A stretch of DNA of 64,000 nt, from NCBI RefSeq assembly GCF_030700285.1, contig NZ_JAUYZJ010000001.1:1-64000 (forward strand). Reading direction: 5' to 3'. Source of the DNA: Methylobacterium sp. NEAU K (GTDB taxonomy: Bacteria; Pseudomonadota; Alphaproteobacteria; Rhizobiales; Beijerinckiaceae). This document shows positions 39,115 through 48,261 of the stretch, in pieces. The position numbers and the translations under genes were made by a program. How positions within the stretch are numbered: position 1 is the stretch's first letter; every line of letters begins with the position of its first letter. The notes under the pieces are model-generated. The model made no database searches, was not told the origin of the DNA, and worked only from the letters and a program-made list of their open reading frames with translations.

Positions 39115-40026
39115 CTACTGCCCGGGCAGGCTCGCCTGGGCGACGCTCGCGCCGGCGGTGCCGGCCGTCCCCGTGGCGCCCTGGCTCCAGCGCGTCGCCT
39201 CGATGATGTTGGTGCCGATGGTGGTGAGCACCGAGATGCGCAGCGGGATCAGCACCCGCGTCCCCTCGACGGGCGCGAGCCAAACCGACATCTCCCGGTT
39301 CTCCTCCATGAACTTCACCCCGGGCCGGTCCGGCCGATGGCCGGCCACCGCCTGGTAGCGCGCGCTGCACACGAGCACGGGGCCGGCATAGCCGGGCTTC
39401 TGCACGTCGCGGGTCTCGGCGTAGCTCAGCACCACGTTGAAGCGGGTCGCGCCGTCGAAGACCGGCAGCGTCCGGTTGCAATTGCCCGGATCGAGCGGCT
39501 CGCCCCGCCCCTGCGCTGGCATCAGAAGCGCGCTCACCGGATCGATGATGCCCCGCTTGTCTGCGGTCGTGACCGGCACCCGATCCTGCATGTCGATCAG
39601 CGGCGGCGTGATCTCGGCCTGCACCACGTTGCCGTGCGCGACCGCCATGCGCACCGCGATGCCGGAACTCGCCGTATGGGTTGCGATCGAGAAGGCGCCG
39701 GGCTGCGGCGCGGCCGCGAAGGTGCCGGAGGCCCGGGCCGAGCCCTTGCCGCCGGTGATCGCCCCGACGAGGCCGGTGAGCACCGCCGACACGTCCATGA
39801 CGTAGCGGTCGCGCTCGAACGCCCCGGCGAGACGCGCGGTGCCGATCGGCAGGCCGGCGAGGTTGATGCCGTAATCGATCGCCACCGTGGCGGGGGCCGC
39901 CGCGCCGGCCCGCTTCCCGCGCGGCGCCGCATCGGCCGGGTTGCCGAGGGCCGCGACAGCGAGGACGACGCCCAGGAGACGCGTCGTCAGAGGCTTGGTC
40001 GTCCGACGGACAGGCGTGGCGCTCAT
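39115..40026 (-). CDS. DUF3108 family exported protein
   Basis: From ATG 40026 the 303-residue protein has a signal peptide (TRLLGVVLAVAALGNPADA) and a DUF3108 domain (IDYGINLAGLPIGTARLAGAFERDRYVM ... PLRISVLTTIGTNIIEATRW). The family is predicted to be a periplasmic beta-rich protein without assigned function. It is divergent from rpmB, a common order in alphaproteobacteria. The 336-bp space between them holds the rpmB promoter. Confidence 0.85.
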   Translation of the reverse strand: MSATPVRRTTKPLTTRLLGVVLAVAALGNPADAAPRGKRAGAAAPATVAIDYGINLAGLPIGTARLAGAFERDRYVMDVSAVLTGLVGAITGGKGSARASGTFAAAPQPGAFSIATHTASSGIAVRMAVAHGNVVQAEITPPLIDMQDRVPVTTADKRGIIDPVSALLMPAQGRGEPLDPGNCNRTLPVFDGATRFNVVLSYAETRDVQKPGYAGPVLVCSARYQAVAGHRPDRPGVKFMEENREMSVWLAPVEGTRVLIPLRISVLTTIGTNIIEATRWSQGATGTAGTAGASVAQASLPGQ

Positions 40027-40208
40027 GATCCGGATCGCATCCCAGGGAATTCGGGCCAAGACCGCCTCCCAAGGCAGCCTCGCGACGCTCGTTGCAGGCG
40101 GTGCCTGGGCCTTCTACGAGCGGATGACGGCTATATCCCGGCATCGTGGTTAACAGACCGTTGGACGCTCGGCCGCCGCGATCTCGGCTGCGTACGTCCA
40201 TCCGCACC

Positions 40209-40237
40209 TTGACGCATCGGGGGCAGGTCGCCTATAG
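40209..40237 (+). promoter_or_regulatory. sigma-70-type promoter of rpmB
   Basis: TTGACG (40209-40214) and CTATAG (40232-40237) are spaced by 17 bases, a near-consensus alphaproteobacterial housekeeping promoter. It predicts a leader of about 120 bases before rpmB at 40363, long enough for a regulatory structure, though none is recognised. Confidence 0.65.
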
Positions 40238-40362
40238 GCTCGCGCCTTCAACAGGACTCCGCCGGACCTGGAAAACGCACTGGGCGACGCCCGCTGCGAC
40301 GATGATCGCGCCGGCCGCGATCGGGTCTGCTCGGGCGGAACGAGACGGGATTTTAAGTCATC

Positions 40363-40665
40363 ATGGCGCGCCGCTGCGAACTCACCGGCAAGGCCGTTCA
40401 GGTCGGCCACCTCGTGAGCCACTCGAACCACAAGACCAAGTGCCGGTTCCTTCCGAACTTGTGCAACGTCACGCTCCAGTCGGACGCGCTGGGCAAGCGG
40501 GTGCGCCTGCGCGTCACCGCGCACGCCCTGCGCTCGGTGGAGCACCGCGGCGGCCTCGACGCCTTCCTGATCAAGGCGGGCGAGGGCGACCTGTCGCAGA
40601 CTGCCCGCCTCCTGAAGCGCGAGATTCACAAGAAGCTCGCCGAGACCCCGGCCGCCGCGGCCTGA
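40363..40665 (+). CDS. rpmB: 50S ribosomal protein L28
   Basis: The 100-residue protein has the L28 signature: [33 protein letters not shown] in parts ([17 protein letters not shown]), then [23 protein letters not shown]. It lacks the four-cysteine zinc-binding form. It is a large-subunit protein, here standing alone without rpmG. Confidence 0.97.
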   Translation: MARRCELTGKAVQVGHLVSHSNHKTKCRFLPNLCNVTLQSDALGKRVRLRVTAHALRSVEHRGGLDAFLIKAGEGDLSQTARLLKREIHKKLAETPAAAA

Positions 40666-40772
40666 TCTCGGGCGCTTCGCGCCTCATCAATACCGGACGA
40701 CGCAAACCGCTGTGGCCGCGCAGGCCGCGGCGGCTTCTGCTCGCCTGCGTGAGGGACGGGCATACCGCACCC

Positions 40773-41010
40773 CTATCCGGCGCCCGGGCGGGCGATCCAG
40801 GCCAGCCCCTGGCGGATCGCGGCCTGTTCCGCGGGCCTCAGATCGCGCCGCCTCTCCGCTTTCAGCCCGGAGATACGCCCCTTGGCCGAGTCGCGCAGCG
40901 CCTGACCCGCGGCGGTCAGCGCGATCGTCTGGATGCGGTCATGAAGGCGGTGGGGCTGGCGCGCGACGCGGTTGGCCTTCGGCAGGTTCAGGTCCGGTGA
41001 CCGAGTCCTG
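40773..41010 (-). pseudogene. MarR-family regulator remnant (C-terminal part)
   Basis: The minus frame ending at TAG 40773-40775 reads a MarR-like C-terminus: DRIQTIALTAAGQALRDSAKGR, then LRPAEQAAIRQGLAWIA. The winged-helix recognition part and a start codon are missing, and upstream sequence has diverged. It is read as a decayed regulator. It fills much of the 444-bp space between rpmB and cobT. Confidence 0.45.
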
Positions 41011-41109
41011 CCGGCCGCCTCGACCTCAGGCGCCCTGGCTGCGCTAACCTAGACGGCGCAGGCCCCTCCGCCGCGAAACGCGCAGTGCGTCACGGCGGCG
41101 AACCGGCCC

Positions 41110-43017
41110 TCAGCGCCGCCCGCCGGCCGCGCGCAGAATCCGTCCCGTGGGCGCCGGGGCGTCGTGCTCCTCGAACAGCTCGGCGAGCTTCTCGGTCATG
41201 GCGCCGCCGAGTTCCTCGGCGTCGATGATGGTCACGGCGCGGCGGTAGTAGCGGGTCACATCGTGGCCGATGCCGATGGCCAGGAGTTCCACCGGCGAGC
41301 GCGTCTCGATCTCCTCGATCATCCAGCGCAGGTGCCGCTCCAGATAGTTGCCGGCGTTGACCGACAGGGTCGAATCATCGACCGGGGCGCCGTCGGATAT
41401 CACCATCAGGATCTTGCGCTGCTCGGGCCGCCCGAGCAGGCGCTTGTGCGCCCAGTCCAGGGCCTCACCGTCGATATTCTCCTTGAGAAGCCCCTCGCGC
41501 ATCATCAGCCCGAGGTTCTTGCGTGCCCGGCGCCAGGGGGCGTCCGCGGACTTGTAGACGATGTGGCGCAAGTCGTTCAGGCGGCCCGGGTTCGGCGGCT
41601 TGCCGGCCGCGAGCCAGGCCTCGCGACTCTGGCCGCCCTTCCAGGCCCGGGTGGTGAACCCCAGGATCTCGACCTTGACGCCGCAACGCTCCAGCGTCCG
41701 CGCCAGGATGTCGGCGCAGGTCGCCGCCACGGTGATCGGCCGGCCGCGCATCGAGCCGGAATTGTCGAGCAGCAGGGTGACCACGGTGTCGCGGAAATTG
41801 GTGTCCTTCTCCTGCTTGAAGGAGAGGGGCTGGTAGGGATCGATCACAACGCGGACCAGCCGCGCCGGGTCGAGCTGGCCCTCTTCCAGGTCGAAGTCCC
41901 AGGCACGGTTCTGCTGCGCCAGCAGCCGCCTCTGGAGGCGGTTGGCGAGGCGCCCGACGACGCCCTGCAGGTGCGAGAGCTGCTTGTCGAGGTAGCTGCG
42001 CAGCCGCGACAGCTCGTCCGCGTCGCATAGCTCCTCGGCGTGGATGACCTCGTCGAACCGGGGATTGAACACCCGGTACTCGGGGCCCCGCGCCTCGTTA
42101 CTCTGCCGCTGCGGCGGGCGCGACGCCTCTGAGGCCTCCTCCGATTCCGCGTCCTCGGCCTCCTCCGGCAATTCACCCGACGGGGCGTCGGCGGATTCCT
42201 GCGCGCCTTCCTCGATCTCGTCGGAGGCTTCCTCGGAAGTCTCGATCTCGGCGCGGTCGCCCTGGCTCTTCTCCTCGGAGTCGCCCTCGCTCGGGTTCTG
42301 CTCGTCGTCCTGGGCGTCGTTCTCGTCGTCGTTCTCGTCGTCTTCGGCGTCGAACGGCGTCTCGTCCGACATGTCGAGGGAGGTCAGGAGCTCGCGCACC
42401 GAGCGGGCGAATTTCCGCTGGTCCTCGATCGAGCCGATCAGGCCGTCGAGGTTCGGGCCGGCCTTGGCCTCGATGTGCTCGCGCCACAGCTCCACGATCT
42501 TGGCCGCCGCCTGGGGCGGCTGCTGACCGGTGAGCCGCTCGCGCACCATCAGGGCGACGGCGTCCTCCATGGGGGCGTCGGCCCGGTCGGTGATGGTCTC
42601 GTACTTGCCGCCCCGGTGGTAGCGGTCCTCCAGCATCGCCGTGATATTGCTGGCGACGCCCGCCATCCGGCGGGAGCCGATCGCCTCGACCCGGGCCTGC
42701 TCCACCGCGTCGTAGACGGCGCGGGCGGCGGCGTTCTCGGGGGCGAGCCGGCGATGCACCGCGACGTCGTGGCAGCCGAGCCGCAACGCCATGGCGTCGG
42801 CATTGCCGCGCAGCACCGCGACATCCTGCGCCGAGAGCTTGCGCGGCGGCTCGGGGAGCCGGGCCTTGTCGCCGGTGAGCGCCGGCCGGTCGGTGGCGTA
42901 GGTCACCTCGACCTCGGGCCGGCGGGCGATGGCACGCAGGCACCCGGCCACCGAGCGCTTCAGGGGCTCGGCCACGGATTCGCGACGCTCGCCGGGCTTG
43001 CGGTTGGAGATGGACAT
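41110..43017 (-). CDS. cobT: aerobic cobaltochelatase subunit CobT
   Basis: The 635-residue protein has the CobT N-terminal domain, a very acidic central stretch (about residues 220-310, rich in Asp/Glu/Ser), and a C-terminal von Willebrand A domain with the MIDAS DNSGSM starting near residue 418. With CobS and CobN it inserts cobalt into hydrogenobyrinate a,c-diamide in aerobic B12 synthesis. CobN is not in the window. It lies 7 bases after the DUF29 gene. Confidence 0.95.
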   Translation of the reverse strand: MSISNRKPGERRESVAEPLKRSVAGCLRAIARRPEVEVTYATDRPALTGDKARLPEPPRKLSAQDVAVLRGNADAMALRLGCHDVAVHRRLAPENAAARAVYDAVEQARVEAIGSRRMAGVASNITAMLEDRYHRGGKYETITDRADAPMEDAVALMVRERLTGQQPPQAAAKIVELWREHIEAKAGPNLDGLIGSIEDQRKFARSVRELLTSLDMSDETPFDAEDDENDDENDAQDDEQNPSEGDSEEKSQGDRAEIETSEEASDEIEEGAQESADAPSGELPEEAEDAESEEASEASRPPQRQSNEARGPEYRVFNPRFDEVIHAEELCDADELSRLRSYLDKQLSHLQGVVGRLANRLQRRLLAQQNRAWDFDLEEGQLDPARLVRVVIDPYQPLSFKQEKDTNFRDTVVTLLLDNSGSMRGRPITVAATCADILARTLERCGVKVEILGFTTRAWKGGQSREAWLAAGKPPNPGRLNDLRHIVYKSADAPWRRARKNLGLMMREGLLKENIDGEALDWAHKRLLGRPEQRKILMVISDGAPVDDSTLSVNAGNYLERHLRWMIEEIETRSPVELLAIGIGHDVTRYYRRAVTIIDAEELGGAMTEKLAELFEEHDAPAPTGRILRAAGGRR

Positions 43018-43024
43018 GCGGGGT

Positions 43025-43519
43025 CTACCGGTCGGCCTCGAACTCGAAGGGGCGGTTCAGGATGTCGTCCCAGCTGTCGGGACACTCCGCGGGCAATGAT
43101 TTTGGCGGGCGTTTCATCTCGCGAGCGGCACGGAGTTGACCAACCCGGAAACCTTCGGTGCTGGCCTCCGCGATGCGCGACCTGAGGCCCGGGTTCTTGC
43201 GAAGCTGCCTGGCAACCCGCCCCCTCTGCTCGGCGATGGTCAGAGACCCGCTCCGGCTGCGCCGCTCGGGCTGGTGATCCCATTTGAGGGCGTGTGCCAG
43301 CACCCCCTCCAGCGCGCTGTCGAGCTTGTCGTATTGCTCCGAACCCACGTCGCTCAGCTCCTCGGCGATGTTGCCGAGGTCGAGCGCATCCACCCGGCCG
43401 GCGCGGAGCAGCGCCACCTGCTCCTGAACCCAGGTGTAGAGATCGTCCGCGTAGCGTGTCCGGCTCCCGGCATGCGGAGCCGCCGGGGCGTCCTCGCGCG
43501 TCGGGGCCGGATGCGCCAT
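43025..43519 (-). CDS. DUF29 family protein between cobS and cobT
   Basis: The 164-residue protein has the DUF29 pattern: [37 protein letters not shown], then [36 protein letters not shown]. The family function is unknown. ATG 43519 is chosen because GGAGG lies five bases upstream; an in-frame ATG at 43531 overlaps that site. It is tightly packed between cobS (17 bases) and cobT (7 bases), which are usually neighbours. Confidence 0.88.
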   Translation of the reverse strand: MAHPAPTREDAPAAPHAGSRTRYADDLYTWVQEQVALLRAGRVDALDLGNIAEELSDVGSEQYDKLDSALEGVLAHALKWDHQPERRSRSGSLTIAEQRGRVARQLRKNPGLRSRIAEASTEGFRVGQLRAAREMKRPPKSLPAECPDSWDDILNRPFEFEADR

Positions 43520-43536
43520 CGCGTCCTCCATGCGGT

Positions 43537-44520
43537 TCAGCTCAGGGCGACGTTCAGCGCGCTCTCGGGCAGCTCCTTGCCGAAGGCGCGCTGGTAGAAC
43601 TCGGCCACCAGGGTGCGCTCCAGCTCGTCGCACTTGTTCAGGAAGGTCACCCGGAAGGCGAACCCGACATCCTTGAAGATGTCGGCGTTCTCGGCCCAGG
43701 TGATCACCGTGCGCGGGCTCATGACGGTGGAGAGGTCGCCGTTCATGAACGCGTTGCGGGTCAGGTCCGCCACGCGCACCATCCGGTTGACGATGTCCCG
43801 GCCCTGGTCGCTGCGGTAGTGAACCGCCTTCGAGAGCACGATGTCGACCTCGCGGTCGTGCGGCAGGTAGTTCAGCGTGGTCACGATCGACCAGCGGTCC
43901 ATCTGGCCCTGGTTGATCTGCTGGGTGCCGTGATAGAGGCCCGACGTGTCGCCGAGACCTACGGTGTTCGCAGTTGCGAAGAGCCGGAAGGCCGGGTGCG
44001 GGCGGATCACCCGCTTCTGGTCGAGGAGCGTCAGGCGGCCCGACAGCTCCAGAACGCGCTGGATCACGAACATCACGTCCGGGCGGCCGGCATCGTATTC
44101 GTCGAACACCAGCGCGACGTTGTTCTGCAGTGCCCAGGGCAGGATGCCGTCCTGGAAGGCGGTGATCTGCTTGCCGTCCTGCAGGACGATCGCGTCCTTG
44201 CCGACGAGATCGATGCGCGAGACGTGGCTGTCGAGGTTGATCCGCACGCAGGGCCAGTTCAACCGGGCGGCGACCTGCTCGATATGCGTCGACTTGCCGG
44301 TGCCATGATAGCCGGTGACCATCACACGGCGGTTGCGCGCGAAGCCGGCCAGGATGGCCAGCGTCGTCTCCCGGTCGAAGATGTAGTCGGGATCGAGATC
44401 GGGTACGTGCTCCTCGGGCTCGGCATAGGCCGGAACCTTCAGGTCGAGATCGATGCCGAAGACCTCGCGGACGGAAACGGTGCGGTCGGGCAGCGCGGCG
44501 GGCGTGTCGTCAGAGAGCAT
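43537..44520 (-). CDS. cobS: aerobic cobaltochelatase subunit CobS
   Basis: The 327-residue AAA+ ATPase has Walker A (GYHGTGKST), Walker B (ALVFDEYD), and [14 protein letters not shown] sensor region. It forms the ring motor with CobT that drives CobN in cobalt insertion. ATG 44520 ([24 protein letters not shown]) gives the usual family length; an upstream in-frame ATG at 44550 exists. The dnaJ-cobS-cobT order is conserved in rhizobia, apart from the DUF29 insertion. Confidence 0.95.
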   Translation of the reverse strand: MLSDDTPAALPDRTVSVREVFGIDLDLKVPAYAEPEEHVPDLDPDYIFDRETTLAILAGFARNRRVMVTGYHGTGKSTHIEQVAARLNWPCVRINLDSHVSRIDLVGKDAIVLQDGKQITAFQDGILPWALQNNVALVFDEYDAGRPDVMFVIQRVLELSGRLTLLDQKRVIRPHPAFRLFATANTVGLGDTSGLYHGTQQINQGQMDRWSIVTTLNYLPHDREVDIVLSKAVHYRSDQGRDIVNRMVRVADLTRNAFMNGDLSTVMSPRTVITWAENADIFKDVGFAFRVTFLNKCDELERTLVAEFYQRAFGKELPESALNVALS

Positions 44521-44728
44521 TCGGAACCTCGTGAGACGCGGAAACTCCATCCCGAAAGACTGAAGCTTCCGCGCGGAAGAACGTCGAGCCGGGCATCCGC
44601 GGCAGGGCGGCCCCATCCTTAAACGGCGGCGCGCCAGGGCGCCACCGATCGGCGTCTGCCACATATAGGGTGGCACCGCCCGGTTTGCCCTATTCTACGG
44701 TCGGACTGGTGTGCATCGTTCGTGCCGT

Positions 44729-45352
44729 TCAGCAGAGACCGGCGGCGCGCAGCACATCGTGGGCGCGGATGATGTCGCGCAGCCGCTCCTCGAACGAGCG
44801 GTCGCCGCCGTTGGCATCGGGGTGGAAGCGCTTCACCAGCGCCTTGTACTGCGCCTTGATGGCGGGGCCGTCTGCCGACTCTTCAAGTCCCATCACGTCG
44901 AGGGCGCGGCGTACCGTGGCCGTGCGGCGGGGCTGCTCCGGCTCCGGCTGGCGAGCGCGACGTCGTGAATCTCCGACGCCGGCGCCGCGCAAGATACCCA
45001 GCGGGTCGACATAGGCCCAGTCCCGGGCCGGTTCGTTCGCCGGCTTGCCCTGGCCGGCCGGATTCACCCCCATGGCCCAGGTCGGGCGGTGCCCGATGAT
45101 CGCGTCCTTCTGGTAGGCCTGCACGGCCGCGTCGTTCATGCCGTCGAAATAATTATAGCTCGCGTTGTAGGCGCGGACGTGATCGATGCAGAAGCGCCAA
45201 TACTGGCCCTCGGCCTTCCGGCCCTTCGGCGCCCGGTGCGGGCCCGGACGCGTGCAGCCGGGACTCTCGCACACGGCCTCGGCCGCGGGCTTCGGCTCGT
45301 CGCAGGACGGTTTGATCCGGATGCTGTCGAACAGCCGCGAGTTGAGATCCAT
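44729..45352 (-). CDS. J-domain protein
   Basis: The 207-residue protein has an N-terminal part with a Cys/His cluster (CDEPKPAAEAVCESPGC ... FCIDHVRAYNASYNYF) and a C-terminal J domain (RRALDVMGLEESADGPAIKAQYKALVKRFHPDANGG) with the HPD motif needed to stimulate DnaK. There is no G/F region or DnaJ zinc domain, so it is a class C J protein. It precedes cobS by 208 bases and is divergent from bolA. Confidence 0.9.
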   Translation of the reverse strand: MDLNSRLFDSIRIKPSCDEPKPAAEAVCESPGCTRPGPHRAPKGRKAEGQYWRFCIDHVRAYNASYNYFDGMNDAAVQAYQKDAIIGHRPTWAMGVNPAGQGKPANEPARDWAYVDPLGILRGAGVGDSRRRARQPEPEQPRRTATVRRALDVMGLEESADGPAIKAQYKALVKRFHPDANGGDRSFEERLRDIIRAHDVLRAAGLC

Positions 45353-45460
45353 GACGGGCCGATTATGAGGGGGCAAACCTGAGACACAAGGGCACCGGGC
45401 CTGATGACGCATGCGCGGGATCGGGCTTGACGGATGCCGGTGACGGGAGGCGAGGGCGCG

Positions 45461-45757
45461 ATGGCTGACGGGACGGGCGAGGGCGGCACCCTTCGGGACT
45501 GGATGGAGGCGCGGCTGCGCGCGGAACTCGCGCCGGCGCGTCTCGACGTGATCGACGAATCGCACCTGCATGCGGGCCATGCCGGTGCGCGGCCGGGGGG
45601 GGAGACCCATTACCGGCTCGACATCGTCGCGGCAGCTTTCGAGGGCCGGAGCCGCGTGGAGCGGCACCGGCTGGTCAACGGCCTGCTGGACGAGGCCTTC
45701 AAGCGCGGCCTGCATGCCCTGGCGCTGCGCGCCCGCACGCCGTCCGAGGCCGCCTGA
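45461..45757 (+). CDS. BolA family protein
   Basis: The 98-residue protein has the BolA fold: LRDWMEARLRAELAPARLDVIDESHLHAGH, then THYRLDIVAAAFEGRSRVERHRLVNGLLDEAF. It includes the His used with monothiol glutaredoxins to hold a 2Fe-2S cluster. ATG 45461 follows GGGAGG; an upstream ATG at 45434 is in frame. It is probably the first gene of a short operon with arfB. Confidence 0.9.
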   Translation: MADGTGEGGTLRDWMEARLRAELAPARLDVIDESHLHAGHAGARPGGETHYRLDIVAAAFEGRSRVERHRLVNGLLDEAFKRGLHALALRARTPSEAA

Positions 45758-45805
45758 ACCCGGGATCGCCGGTCCAGTGCGGCCGGCGGCTCGGTAGGAG
45801 AGGAT

Positions 45806-45931
45806 ATGGCGATCGTGGCTCCGGTGCCCACCCTCGAGATCGCCGGACCCGCGCCGGACGCGGAGGTCTGGCATGCCTGCTGTGGCCACGGCTCGGACGC
45901 CTGCCGGAGGTCGCCATGTCCCTGCGGGTGA
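45806..45931 (+). CDS. small Cys-rich upstream ORF overlapping arfB
   Basis: The 41-residue ORF (MAIVAPVPTLEIAGPAPDAE, then a tail with five Cys and two His) has a strong AGGAGAGG site before ATG 45806. Its last 16 bases overlap the arfB start at 45916 in another frame, and the arfB ribosome site (GGAGG) lies within it. It may be a leader peptide that couples or gates arfB translation. No homologue is recognised. Confidence 0.45.
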   Translation: MAIVAPVPTLEIAGPAPDAEVWHACCGHGSDACRRSPCPCG

Positions 45932-46347
45932 ACGCGCGGATCGCCATTGAGGACGACGAGATCGAGCTGTCGTTCATGCGCGCCTCGGGGGCGGGCGGGC
46001 AGAACGTCAATAAGGTCGAGACCGCGGTCCAGCTGCGCTGGTCGGTCCTCGCCTCGCCCTCGGTCGACGAGCGGGTCAAGGCGAACCTCTACAAGCTCGC
46101 AGGCCGGCGGCTGACCAAGGACGGCGTCCTGGTCCTGTCCGGGCAGCGGCACCGGACCCAGGAGCGCAACCGGGCGGATGTGCTGCAGCGGCTGGTCGAT
46201 CTCGTGACCGAGGCGGCCAAGCCGCCGCCGCCCATCCGCCGCGCGACCAAGCCCACCAAGGGCTCGAAGGAGCGGCGCATCGGCGCCAAGAAGAGCCGCG
46301 CCGTGATCAAGCAGGGGCGGGGCAGCTACCGGGATTCCGAGAGCTGA
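45916..46347 (+). CDS. arfB: ribosome-rescue peptidyl-tRNA hydrolase ArfB
   Basis: The 143-residue protein has the catalytic GGQ motif (residues 27-29 in SGAGGQNVNKVETAVQLRW) and a basic C-terminal tail (KPTKGSKERRIGAKKSRAVIKQGRG) that enters the empty mRNA channel. It frees ribosomes stalled without a stop codon, as YaeJ and mitochondrial ICT1 do. It overlaps the upstream small ORF. Confidence 0.94.
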   Translation: MSLRVNARIAIEDDEIELSFMRASGAGGQNVNKVETAVQLRWSVLASPSVDERVKANLYKLAGRRLTKDGVLVLSGQRHRTQERNRADVLQRLVDLVTEAAKPPPPIRRATKPTKGSKERRIGAKKSRAVIKQGRGSYRDSES

Positions 46348-46383
46348 GGCACCACCGCCAGCGGCGGAGTCGGCCCGCGGCGC

Positions 46384-47178
46384 TCAATGGATCGCGTCGA
46401 TCACCTTTGCCTTCGGGCTCGCGTCGGGAGCGGGCGAGGAGCCCGCCACCAAGGTGCTGCCGGGCTTGGCGATGGTGAGCACGATCGCCACGAGAGCCAG
46501 GAGCGCCGCGAGGCCGGCGGGGAACAGGAAGGCGGATTCGCCGTAACGGATGTCGAGCAGGCCGCCCAGAACCGCGCCGGTGGTGAGGCCGGCCCAGAGC
46601 GGCGCCTGGATCCAGAACGAGGGCGCCACCGTGCCGAGCAGCAGGTTGGCGCACCCCGTGCCGAAGCGCACGACCGCGCCGGTCACGTAGGTGAGCGCGA
46701 GGGAGCGGCCGCCCTCGTCCTGCAGCGTCGCGTTCTGGAGCCCCAGGGCCAGCACGATCGGGTAGGCGTGCAGCGGGTAGGCAAAGGTGCCCCAGGGCAT
46801 CATCAGCCCGCCTGCCAGCAGCAGCGCCTGAAGGGTCAGCAGAACAGCCAGCCGCCAGCGGCCGACCCAGGCCGCGATCAGCGTGCCCAGGAAGGCGCCG
46901 AAGCAGAACATGCTGATGGTGCTGGCGACGCGGGTGACATTCTCCCAATCGCCGTTGGACACCGCCACGCCGAAGCGCGTGGTGTTGCCCGACATGAACG
47001 ACATGAAGAGCTGCGAGAATTCGAGGAAGCCGCTGGAATCGGCGCAGCCTGCCAGCAAGGCCAGTGCGATGGCGAAGGAGATGCGCGTCCGGGGATCCGC
47101 CGGGAAGGACCGGTCCGCGGGCGGGTCCGGCTTGCGCTCGGGCGCCCTGCCACCTGTCCTGCTGTCGTAATCCGCCAT
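46384..47178 (-). CDS. DUF1275 (YoaK-like) membrane protein
   Basis: The 264-residue protein has six or more membrane helices and the DUF1275 pattern: IALALLAGCADSSGFLEF, FMSFMSGNTTRFG, and GLQNATLQDEGGRSLALTYVTGAVVRFG. The family is an uncharacterised inner-membrane group, perhaps a transporter. ATG 47178 is chosen; an upstream frame extension is Arg/Cys-rich and unlikely. It is convergent with arfB. Confidence 0.9.
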   Translation of the reverse strand: MADYDSRTGGRAPERKPDPPADRSFPADPRTRISFAIALALLAGCADSSGFLEFSQLFMSFMSGNTTRFGVAVSNGDWENVTRVASTISMFCFGAFLGTLIAAWVGRWRLAVLLTLQALLLAGGLMMPWGTFAYPLHAYPIVLALGLQNATLQDEGGRSLALTYVTGAVVRFGTGCANLLLGTVAPSFWIQAPLWAGLTTGAVLGGLLDIRYGESAFLFPAGLAALLALVAIVLTIAKPGSTLVAGSSPAPDASPKAKVIDAIH

Positions 47179-47245
47179 GCCGATCCCCGATACAGCGACC
47201 GCGCCCGTCGCAGCCGACTGACAATGGACGAACAGCCAAGCGGTT

Positions 47246-48193
47246 TCATGCCGCAGTGCGGCGCAACATAACGACGCGGCCCGGCACCGGCCGGCCGCCC
47301 TCCCGGCGGACATCGGCGGGGCGCAGGCTCAGGATCTCCAGACCGGCGCCGGACGCCGCCGCTTCGATGTGGGCATCCGCGTGGGCGTAGCGCCCGTCGG
47401 TGCCCAGCAGGACGCCCTCGCCGTCATAGGACTGCACCGTGAAGGCCGCCACGCCCCGCGGCCGCAGGACGCAGGCGATCCGCTCCAGCACGGGGGCGAG
47501 ATCCGCCACGTAGATCAGCACGTCCGCGGCGAGGCAGAGATCGGCGGAGTCCGGGGGCTCGGCCGCCAGGAACGCCACGAGGTCGCCCTCGGCCAGGCGG
47601 TCGTACAGAGGCCGGCCGTTATGGGATTTCGCCCGGGCCAGCGCCAGCATCCCGGGCGAGAGATCGACCCCGGCGAGCTGCCCGACCCGGTCGCGGATCG
47701 CCGCGCCCATCAGGCCGGTGCCGCAGCCGAGGTCGAGCGCCGCGCCGAACTGGGCGGGCTCGGGCGGCAGGGCATCGCACACGAGCTGCGGGCCGACATA
47801 GCGGAGGCCCTCGACGAGGTGGCGCTCGAAGCGCGGGGCGTAGCCGTCGAACAGGGCGCGGACATAGGCCGGCGACAGGGCCGGCAGGCCACCGCCTTCG
47901 CCCAGGCGGACGAGATGCGCCCGCACGCCCAGGGTATCGTCGGGATCGATGTCGAGGGCGCAGGCATAGGCCCGTGCCGCCGCCTCGCGCAAAGCCGGAT
48001 CGTCGCCCTGCGCGGCCAGTCCCTCCCGGGCCCGGCCGAGGAGCAGCCAGGCCGGCGCATAGCGGGGCACGATCTCCAGGGCCTGCTCGGCGAGGTCCGC
48101 CGCCCCGGCGTGGTCGCCGTCGGCCAGGCAGGCTTCCGCGTAGCGATAGCGGCGGTCAGCGAGGAGATCGCCGGAACTGTACTGCGTAGCCAT
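47246..48193 (-). CDS. TPR-containing SAM-dependent methyltransferase
   Basis: The 315-residue protein begins with TPR-like helices (YRYAEACLADGDHAGAADLAEQALEIVPRYAPAWLLLGRA) and then a class I methyltransferase domain with LDLGCGTGLMG as the SAM-binding loop and LAGVDLSPGMLALA as the acidic motif. The TPR part probably binds a protein or peptide substrate. The target is unknown. It is divergent from the exonuclease gene by about 70 bases. Confidence 0.9.
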   Translation of the reverse strand: MATQYSSGDLLADRRYRYAEACLADGDHAGAADLAEQALEIVPRYAPAWLLLGRAREGLAAQGDDPALREAAARAYACALDIDPDDTLGVRAHLVRLGEGGGLPALSPAYVRALFDGYAPRFERHLVEGLRYVGPQLVCDALPPEPAQFGAALDLGCGTGLMGAAIRDRVGQLAGVDLSPGMLALARAKSHNGRPLYDRLAEGDLVAFLAAEPPDSADLCLAADVLIYVADLAPVLERIACVLRPRGVAAFTVQSYDGEGVLLGTDGRYAHADAHIEAAASGAGLEILSLRPADVRREGGRPVPGRVVMLRRTAA

Positions 48194-48261
48194 GCGTCTG
48201 CCGGGTCGGGGCCGCCTATATACCGGTGCCACAGGCGGACTCCACCGGCAGCACGGGCCCG

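Noticed and set aside
44640-44700. CCTATAT element as a cobS promoter
   Set aside because: The -10 looks good on the minus strand, but no -35 with TTG lies at 16-18 bases, so it is not listed.
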